Positions 6,796 through 11,321 of a DNA stretch of 11,321 nt are shown here, piece after piece. The position numbers and the translations under genes were made by a program. The notes beneath the pieces were generated by a model. It did no database searches. It worked only from the letters and a program-made list of their open reading frames with translations, and was not told the origin of the DNA. Each line of letters starts with the position of its first letter. Positions within the stretch are counted from its first letter, which is position 1. The stretch comes from an uncultured Actinomyces sp. (GTDB taxonomy: Bacteria; Actinomycetota; Actinomycetes; Actinomycetales; Actinomycetaceae): contig CALIEP010000096.1 of the NCBI GenBank assembly GCA_938022345.1, forward strand, positions 1 through 11,321, given 5' to 3'.

Positions 6796-8139
6796 CTACA
6801 CAGGTTCTTCGCGCGAAGTAAAGTTCGCAAAGCGTGCCATGTGCCCCTGGAAAAGCACACGGATAGTTCCCGTTTCACCGTTACGATGCTTGGCCAAAAT
6901 AATATCGGCTTCACCCGGACGATCTTCAGAATTGTAGTATTCGGGACGATGCAAGAGCATGATGATATCCGCGTCCTGTTCCAGCGAACCGGATTCACGC
7001 AGGTCACTCATCATCGGCTTCTTGTCGGTTCGCGCTTCGGGACCACGGTTCAGCTGGGCGACAGCAACAACTGGAATATCGAGGTCCTTCGCAAGAAGCT
7101 TGAGGTTTCGCGACAGAACTGAAACTTCCTGCTGTCGAGATTCAACCTGCTTACCCGTTGTCATCAGCTGCAGGTAGTCGACAACAACGAGGCCCAGATT
7201 GTGCTGTTGCTTGAGGCGGTGACACTTTGAACGAATTTCCGTCATGGTGACGTTCGCCGAGTCATCAACAAAAATCGGAGCCTCGGAAATCTTGCCGGTT
7301 GTTTCAGAGACCTTTCGCCAGTCACGCTCGGTCATTTCGCCCTTCATCATCTTGCTCATAAACACTGAAGACTCAGCGGAAAGCATGCGCATCGCAATAT
7401 CGTTTTGCGACATTTCCAGCGAGAAGATGATCGAGGTAATTCCGTGTTTAATCGAGGCCGAACGGCAAAAGTCCAGAGCCAAAGTCGACTTACCCATTGC
7501 GGGACGGGCCGCGACAATGATCATCTGCCCACCTCGCAGGCCACCGGTCATTCGATCAAGGTCAACGAATCCCGTGGGCACACCAGCGAGCTTGCCCTGA
7601 TTGAGTTCAATCTGCTCCAGTTCGCCCAGAATGTTCTCTGACATCTCTGCCATCGACACATAGTCAGTTTGCGACTGGCGTTCGGCGACTGCGAAGATCT
7701 CAGCCTGCGCCTGGTCAACGATCTCATCGACGTCACAACCGGCATCTGCGTAACCCAGCTGAACAACTCGTGTTCCCGCAGTCACCAGTCGACGCAAGAT
7801 CGCGCGCTCCTTAACAATTCGCGCGTAGTAGCCGGCGTTTGCCGCGGTAGGAACTGCAGCAATAATCGAATGGATATACGAGGCCCCGCCCACCCTGGAC
7901 AGGTCGCCCTGCCTTTGGAGTTCGCCTACCACCGTCACGGCATCTGCGGGTTCTCCGCGCCCCATCAGATCAATGATCGTGTTGTGGATGATTTCGTGAG
8001 CGGGCTTGTAGTAATCCGTCCCTCGAATTTCTTCGGTGACATCGGCAATAGCTTCCTTGGAGAGCATCATGGACCCCAAAACGGACATCTCAGCGTCGAT
8101 GTCCTGAGGTGGGGTGCGATCAAAATCTTCCGATGCCAT
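6796..8139 (-). CDS. dnaB: Replicative DNA helicase DnaB
   Basis: The hexameric 5'-3' helicase that unwinds DNA at the chromosomal fork. All parts of the 447-residue protein are visible: N-terminal domain (PQDIDAEMSVLGSMML at 11-26, helical to about 110), the linker helix, then the RecA-type domain from about 180. Walker A is ARPAMGKST at 211-219, the catalytic Glu is in SLEMS (Glu242), Walker B is LGLVVVDYLQL (Asp321), followed by AQLNR (361-365), DLRESGSLEQDAD (379-391) and the arginine finger in KHRNG (Arg419). No intein interrupts it, unlike several mycobacterial dnaB genes. The ATG at 8139 has AGGAGAG (8152-8146) at 6 nt. It is transcribed away from the MATE-rpsF-ssb side and its upstream region is packed with DnaA-box-like sequences, suggesting control by DnaA. 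Confidence 0.97.
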   Translation of the reverse strand: MASEDFDRTPPQDIDAEMSVLGSMMLSKEAIADVTEEIRGTDYYKPAHEIIHNTIIDLMGRGEPADAVTVVGELQRQGDLSRVGGASYIHSIIAAVPTAANAGYYARIVKERAILRRLVTAGTRVVQLGYADAGCDVDEIVDQAQAEIFAVAERQSQTDYVSMAEMSENILGELEQIELNQGKLAGVPTGFVDLDRMTGGLRGGQMIIVAARPAMGKSTLALDFCRSASIKHGITSIIFSLEMSQNDIAMRMLSAESSVFMSKMMKGEMTERDWRKVSETTGKISEAPIFVDDSANVTMTEIRSKCHRLKQQHNLGLVVVDYLQLMTTGKQVESRQQEVSVLSRNLKLLAKDLDIPVVAVAQLNRGPEARTDKKPMMSDLRESGSLEQDADIIMLLHRPEYYNSEDRPGEADIILAKHRNGETGTIRVLFQGHMARFANFTSREEPV

Positions 8140-8275
8140 GAAGGGCTCTCCTAGGCGAATGTGTGCATGTGGACGGGATTGGCTTGCCGCGTCGATTCGA
8201 GCTACCGACGCAAAGCGCGTACACGCGAGAGTACTGCCAAGTGAGGAAGCGTGCCACCTTCAAGTTCAACACGAA

Positions 8276-8629
8276 TGTGGATGACGTGTGGATATCTTGT
8301 GGATTTGGCCGCGTGTCATCCACATGTCCTGTGGAAAGGTGTGGATAACAGGTATTTCCCAAGCCCTCTCTCAGGCTATCCTCAGTTTTGAGTTTCCCTA
8401 GAATCACGCCATTTTCCGAGTAAGATCTTTCCACAGATGTGTACACAGACTGTGGATAAAAAGTGGAGCGAGAATCAGTGGATAACGATGACCAGCGCAA
8501 ACATAAGCCTCAAGCGGAGATTGAAGGTTTACGCACGTCACATATTTCTATCCACAATGAACCGACATCAACTGCAAATGAGCACTCTGAACAGGCTCTT
8601 TCCACAGATGAATCCACTTCAGTGGATAG
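8276..8629. promoter_or_regulatory. DnaA-box cluster between dnaB and the MATE gene
   Basis: Twelve 9-mers resemble the DnaA box TTWTNCACA on either strand. Perfect: 8340-8348 and 8451-8459 (both TGTGGATAA). One mismatch: 8276-8284, 8287-8295, 8316-8324, 8330-8338, 8427-8435, 8477-8485, 8548-8556, 8598-8606. Two mismatches: 8298-8306, 8621-8629. Such density is far above chance in this base composition. The cluster fills most of the dnaB upstream gap (8140-8477), which otherwise holds only -10-like hexamers TAGAAT (8399-8404) and TAAGAT (8421-8426) for rightward transcription, and runs into the first part of the MATE reading frame. Possible roles are DnaA titration (as at E. coli datA), DnaA control of dnaB, or an origin element. 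dnaA and dnaN, the usual oriC flanks, are absent. Confidence 0.7.
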
Positions 8630-10061
8630 ACACACACTTACTGAAGCATCCGATCCCATTCCCAGCCCTCCTTCAGAAAAGACAGGTGACAGCACCCCCG
8701 TGGTGATGAAAAAACCAAGCCTCACCAGACAAATCCTGGCGCTCGCCATCCCAACCCTGGGCGCAACAATCGCCCAACCGCTCTTCCTCACCATTGACTC
8801 CGCGATGGTCGGACACTTGGGTGCAGAGAAAATCGCCGGCATGTCCCTGGCCATGATCATCATCAACACCGTCTACGGGATGTCGATCTTCCTGGCCTAC
8901 TCAACCACTGCCGAAACTGCCCAAGCAATGGGAGCCGGAAACGAACGCAGGGCACGCGAACTGGGAGTACATGCCATATGGCTCGCAGCCATCATCGGCA
9001 TTTCCTTAGCTCTCCTCTTGGCAATCTGCGGAATTCCACTGCTTCACGCATTGGGCGCAGCACCCGAAATCATGCCCTACGCCCAATCCTTCCTCTACGC
9101 ATCCCTACCCGGACTTGCGGCCTCGCTCATCACCATGGCGGCCACGGGTGTCCTGCGCGGAATGAAGGACACGACCACTCCTCTCATTGCGGCTGGAGCG
9201 GGTGCGGCACTGAACGTCGGCCTCAACGCTTTCCTCATCTACGGGATCAACCTAGGGATTGTCGGTAGCGGTATTGGAACCTCGATCGTCTCAACGATCA
9301 TGGCAATCAGCCTGGTGTCGATCCTTGCTCGCCCCGCGCGCGCCGCGGGTGTTTCTTTGCGTCCGTCACTGACAGGAATCCGTCAATCCGCGCGCGTCGG
9401 AGGCCCCCTCTTGGCACGTTCGGTCGCAATTCGTCTGGCCTTCCTCACCTCGATCTGGAGCGCGACGGCAATTAGCGTGAATGGCCTGGCTGCCTACCAA
9501 GTTGTCATGTCCGCCTGGCAAATCCCCCTTTTCCTTCTCGATTCCCTTGCGATCGCCTCGCAAACTCTGGTCGGATTTGCCATCGGCTCGGGTGATCGCT
9601 CGCAACTGCGCACCCTGCTTCGCACCCTCTCGTGGTGGGGAATCGGAGCAGGCGTCATCATCGGCGCGCTCACCGCGGCCCTTTCCCCGTGGATCCCTTC
9701 CTTCTTCGTTTCCGAGGCCGTGGTGCGAAACATGGCAATCCCTGCGGTGATCGTCAACGCAGTCTTCTTCCCCGCTCAATCTCACGCCTTCCTGCTCGAT
9801 GGCGTCCTGATCGGAGCCGGACGCGGGGCATCCCTGGCAAAGGCTGCATTCCTCAACCTGGCGATCCTGCTTCCCGCACTGTGGCTTTTCTCAGTTGCGC
9901 GCCCCGCTCTTACAGAAACTCAGGCTGTTGCTGTCCTCATTGGGTTGGTCACCGGTTTGTACATGCTCACGCGTGCGCTTACCAATTCGTGGATCACTTG
10001 GTTCTCGCCCAAACATGCGCTGATTCCTCGCCACGAGGCCGGTACCCAAAGCGCCGAATAA
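8478..10061 (+). CDS. MATE-family multidrug/metabolite efflux transporter
   Basis: A polytopic inner-membrane antiporter of the MATE family. The conserved core starts near 8706 (ATG, MKKPSLTRQI) and is 451 residues, the normal family size with about twelve hydrophobic segments. Its first helix carries LAIPTLGATIAQPLFLTIDSAMVGHLG, the typical Pro and Asp-x-x-x-VGHLG pattern; RGMKDTTTPLIAAGAGAALNVGLNAFLI is the matching mid-protein motif. The N-terminal limit is uncertain. The frame stays open upstream to a GTG at 8463; GTG 8478 has a GGAG (8465-8468) 9 nt before it and would add 76 hydrophilic residues without recognisable domain and with weaker codon bias. ATG 8706 fits family length but has no good ribosome site. 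The extension overlaps several DnaA boxes, so it may not be translated. A MATE gene beside dnaB and rpsF-ssb-rpsR is a recurring actinobacterial arrangement. Substrate unknown. Confidence 0.85.
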   Translation: MDNDDQRKHKPQAEIEGLRTSHISIHNEPTSTANEHSEQALSTDESTSVDRHTLTEASDPIPSPPSEKTGDSTPVVMKKPSLTRQILALAIPTLGATIAQPLFLTIDSAMVGHLGAEKIAGMSLAMIIINTVYGMSIFLAYSTTAETAQAMGAGNERRARELGVHAIWLAAIIGISLALLLAICGIPLLHALGAAPEIMPYAQSFLYASLPGLAASLITMAATGVLRGMKDTTTPLIAAGAGAALNVGLNAFLIYGINLGIVGSGIGTSIVSTIMAISLVSILARPARAAGVSLRPSLTGIRQSARVGGPLLARSVAIRLAFLTSIWSATAISVNGLAAYQVVMSAWQIPLFLLDSLAIASQTLVGFAIGSGDRSQLRTLLRTLSWWGIGAGVIIGALTAALSPWIPSFFVSEAVVRNMAIPAVIVNAVFFPAQSHAFLLDGVLIGAGRGASLAKAAFLNLAILLPALWLFSVARPALTETQAVAVLIGLVTGLYMLTRALTNSWITWFSPKHALIPRHEAGTQSAE

Positions 10062-10088
10062 ATCACGCTCTGAATTGGGTGACAGGTA

Positions 10089-10117
10089 GTGACAGAAAAC
10101 TGAAAAAACGCTAGACT
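10089..10117 (+). promoter_or_regulatory. Promoter of the rpsF-ssb-rpsR operon
   Basis: GTGACA (10089-10094) and TAGACT (10112-10117) lie exactly 17 bp apart, matching the -35 in five of six and the -10 in four of six positions of the housekeeping consensus. Transcription would begin near 10124, giving a leader of about 150 nt. GTGACAG occurs twice, at 10079-10085 and 10089-10095, a 10-bp direct repeat over the -35 that may bind an activator. No competing promoter of this quality is seen between the MATE stop and rpsF. Confidence 0.65.
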
Positions 10118-10125
10118 TTGACGCT

Positions 10126-10266
10126 GGACTGTTTCTACCCACCCGGGTGAGAAATGAGTCCCACGGACACCCATGTGTCCGTGTGCAAAAGCCGGTGAAA
10201 CTCCGGTAATTGCAACGCATGACCCTCCTGTCACGGAAATACCGTGACCGCGAAGACCACAGGAGG
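10126..10266 (+). promoter_or_regulatory. Structured rpsF leader, probable S6:S18 autoregulatory element
   Basis: Almost every base can pair. Hairpin 1: GGACT (10126-10130) with AGTCC (10157-10161) enclosing TTTCT/AGAAA and CACCC/GGGTG. Hairpin 2: CACGGACAC with GTGTCCGTG (10162-10183), nine pairs, CCAT loop. Hairpin 3: GCAA/TTGC and CCGG/CCGG (10185-10213). Hairpin 4: CCTCCT (10224-10229) pairs with the Shine-Dalgarno AGGAGG (10261-10266) around an inner GTCACGG/CCGTGAC hairpin (10230-10248) and a 3' bulge. S6 with S18 is known to repress its own mRNA in many bacteria by binding a leader element with a bulged CCG that imitates 16S rRNA; the block 10235-10256 resembles that rRNA region. Structure is seen by eye; the ligand is inferred. 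Confidence 0.6.
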
Positions 10267-10277
10267 TGGGTATCAAC

Positions 10278-10568
10278 GTGCGTGAATACGAACTGATGGT
10301 GATCCTCGATCCTTCGATCGACGAGCGCACCGTCGCCCCGCAGATGGAGAAGTACCTCGAGCAGGTCACCGCTAACGGCGGCTCCGTCGAAAAGGTCGAC
10401 ATCTGGGGCAAGCGTCGTCTTGCCTACGACATTCTCAAGCGTTCCGAGGGCATCTACGTCGTCATCAACATGACGACCACCCCCGAAATTGCGCTGGAAA
10501 TCAACCGCTTGATGACTCTGAACGAGTCCATCCTGCGCACGAAGCTCCTGCGTCCGGACGCCCACTGA
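10278..10568 (+). CDS. rpsF: 30S ribosomal protein S6
   Basis: Small-subunit protein S6, which binds the 16S central domain as a heterodimer with S18. The 96-residue product has the standard sequence: REYELMVIL at 2-10, WGKRRLAYDI in the middle (43-52), and LNESILRTKLLR near the end. The start is GTG 10278, giving MREYELMVIL as in other bacteria. AGGAGG at 10261-10266 is 11 nt away, slightly long; a GTG at 10266 is in frame but overlaps that ribosome site and would add four residues foreign to the family. First gene of the rpsF-ssb-rpsR operon, 49 bp before ssb. Its leader appears able to mask the ribosome site, a likely feedback device matching S6/S18 supply to rRNA. Confidence 0.97.
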   Translation: MREYELMVILDPSIDERTVAPQMEKYLEQVTANGGSVEKVDIWGKRRLAYDILKRSEGIYVVINMTTTPEIALEINRLMTLNESILRTKLLRPDAH

Positions 10569-10617
10569 CCTTTGCTTGCCTGAGCAATCACCTCACACAG
10601 CCCACCAAGGAGATCCA

Positions 10618-11187
10618 ATGGCTGGAGAAACCGTCATTACGATCATTGGCAATTTGACCAATGATCCGGAACTGCGTTGGACGCAGAGCGGAGCACCCGT
10701 CGCCGACTTCACGGTGGCGTCTACCCCGCGTTCCTTCGACCGTCAAAGCGGCGAATGGAAGGACGGGGAAACCCTGTTCATGCGCTGCTCCGTTTGGCGC
10801 GAAATGGCTGAAAATGTCGGCGAATCCCTGCGTAAGGGAATGCGCGTCATTGTCACCGGTCGCCTCGTGCAGCGTTCTTTCGAAACCCGCGAGGGCGAGC
10901 GTCGTACCGTCGTCGAACTTCAAGTCGACGAGGTCGGCCCCTCACTGCGCCGCGCAAAGGCACAGGTCACCCGTACGGGCGGCCCAGCCTCGCAAGGCGG
11001 AGCACCCCAGGTAGGCTACTCCCAGGGTGGTGGCTACGGACAGCAGCAGCAGGGCTACGGAAACCAAGGTGGTTACTCACAGGGCCAGGCCAGCTATGGC
11101 GCACCCGCCGGCGGCTCTCAAGACGATCCGTGGCGCACATCCGATTCCGGTGCTGCGACCTCTTTCGCCGAAGATCCGCCCTTCTAA
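10618..11187 (+). CDS. ssb: Single-stranded DNA-binding protein
   Basis: Coats single-stranded DNA at forks and recruits repair and replication partners. The 189-residue protein has an OB fold at about 1-110 (ETVITIIGNLTNDPELRW, GAPVADFTVAS, SVWREMAENV, GMRVIVTGRL), with aromatic DNA-stacking positions such as Trp21 and Trp60. A low-complexity Gly/Gln/Tyr linker spans about 120-165. The last residues AEDPPF form the acidic, hydrophobic-ended tip that binds partner proteins. ATG 10618 follows AAGGAG (10607-10612) by 5 nt; an upstream in-frame ATG at 10576 lacks a site and would add 14 unrelated residues. It sits between rpsF and rpsR as in most bacteria, so its level is tied to the ribosomal operon and possibly to the leader. 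Confidence 0.97.
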   Translation: MAGETVITIIGNLTNDPELRWTQSGAPVADFTVASTPRSFDRQSGEWKDGETLFMRCSVWREMAENVGESLRKGMRVIVTGRLVQRSFETREGERRTVVELQVDEVGPSLRRAKAQVTRTGGPASQGGAPQVGYSQGGGYGQQQQGYGNQGGYSQGQASYGAPAGGSQDDPWRTSDSGAATSFAEDPPF

Positions 11188-11197
11188 ATAGCGCTTC

Positions 11198-11214
11198 GTC
11201 AGCAGCACGCTGAC
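11198..11214 (+). other. Small hairpin in the ssb-rpsR gap
   Basis: GTCAGC and GCTGAC pair perfectly around an AGCAC loop, 10 bp after the ssb stop. A second short stem, GAGCG with CGCTC (11236-11251), precedes the rpsR ribosome site. With no T-run these are more likely mRNA-processing or partial-termination structures than full terminators. They could also be incidental. Confidence 0.3.
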
Positions 11215-11271
11215 ACACGCTGAACACATGCTTGGGAGCGTTCACTCGCTCAGATCATCAAGGAGAACATC

Positions 11272-11321
11272 ATGGCGAAGCCTCAACTTCGCAACAAGCC
11301 CATCAAGAAGAAGGCCAACCC
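11272..11321 (+). CDS. rpsR: 30S ribosomal protein S18, N-terminus only
   Basis: Only 16 full codons lie in the window (MAKPQLRNKPIKKKAN), but the MAKPxLR plus lysine-rich start is typical of actinobacterial S18, and the position after rpsF and ssb is the conserved one. AAGGAG at 11260-11265 is 6 nt before the ATG. S18 is the partner of S6 on 16S rRNA and in the presumed feedback on the rpsF leader. The rest, and probably rplI, would lie to the right. Confidence 0.88.
   Translation, partial: MAKPQLRNKPIKKKAN

Noticed and set aside
8140..8705. Chromosomal origin oriC
   Set aside because: The boxes are suggestive, but dnaA, dnaN, rpmH and parAB are not in the window and no clear AT-rich unwinding stretch is seen. 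Kept only as a DnaA-box cluster.
8437..8706. Small open frame of about 89 codons upstream of the MATE core in another frame
   Set aside because: Starts inside a DnaA-box repeat, lacks a ribosome site and domain, and its translation looks random. Both frames being open reflects the lack of stops in this stretch.
10184..10266. Cobalamin-riboswitch-like core (GGTGAAAC-TCC inside a P4-P5-like stem, then a terminal hairpin)
   Set aside because: The local resemblance is real, but the near-invariant GGGAA, CCCGC and B12-box sequences are missing, the element is too short, and control of rpsF by B12 would be odd. The 16S-mimicry reading explains the same bases better. A cmsearch with RF00174 would settle it.

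Overview
The window reads as a chromosomal segment of a moderately GC-rich actinobacterium, most likely in or near Actinomycetaceae (Actinomyces, Schaalia, Trueperella type). This rests on protein character: a DnaB without intein, an SSB with a Gly/Gln linker and DPPF tip, S18 beginning MAKPQLR, a variant leucine-rich-repeat protein typical of the phylum, GTG starts and strong AAGGAG ribosome binding sites. No insertion sequence, tRNA, CRISPR array or phage gene is visible.

Region 1 (1-5272) is a hexuronate (glucuronate/fructuronate) catabolic locus in two divergent units. Leftward run uxuB (fructuronate reductase) and uxuA (mannonate dehydratase, cut by the window edge), coupled by an ATGA overlap. 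Rightward run an IclR-family regulator, eda (KDPG aldolase) and kdgK (2-keto-3-deoxygluconate kinase), also with an ATGA overlap. Together they would take fructuronate to mannonate, KDG, KDPG, then pyruvate and glyceraldehyde-3-phosphate. A tight cluster of TTTC/GAAAC half-sites in the uxuB promoter/leader is a likely operator for the IclR protein. kdgK is interrupted by one in-frame amber codon, with everything downstream still intact. As written, the KDG kinase step is broken unless the stop is read through, is a sequence error, or another kinase substitutes. A long hairpin closes the unit.

Region 2 (5305-6775) holds a RarD/EamA-type transporter and, convergent and overlapping its end, a small membrane-anchored protein with an N-terminal variant leucine-rich-repeat domain.

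Region 3 (6796-11321) is replication/translation core: dnaB leftward, then a DnaA-box-rich intergenic region, and rightward a MATE-family exporter, rpsF, ssb and the start of rpsR. Two features stand out. One is a cluster of about twelve DnaA-box-like 9-mers over some 350 bp between dnaB and the MATE core. The other is a highly structured rpsF leader with a strong promoter, a helix that would hide the Shine-Dalgarno sequence, and segments that look like the 16S rRNA central domain where S6:S18 binds. No new multi-gene defence or mobile system is evident; the most interesting signals are regulatory.
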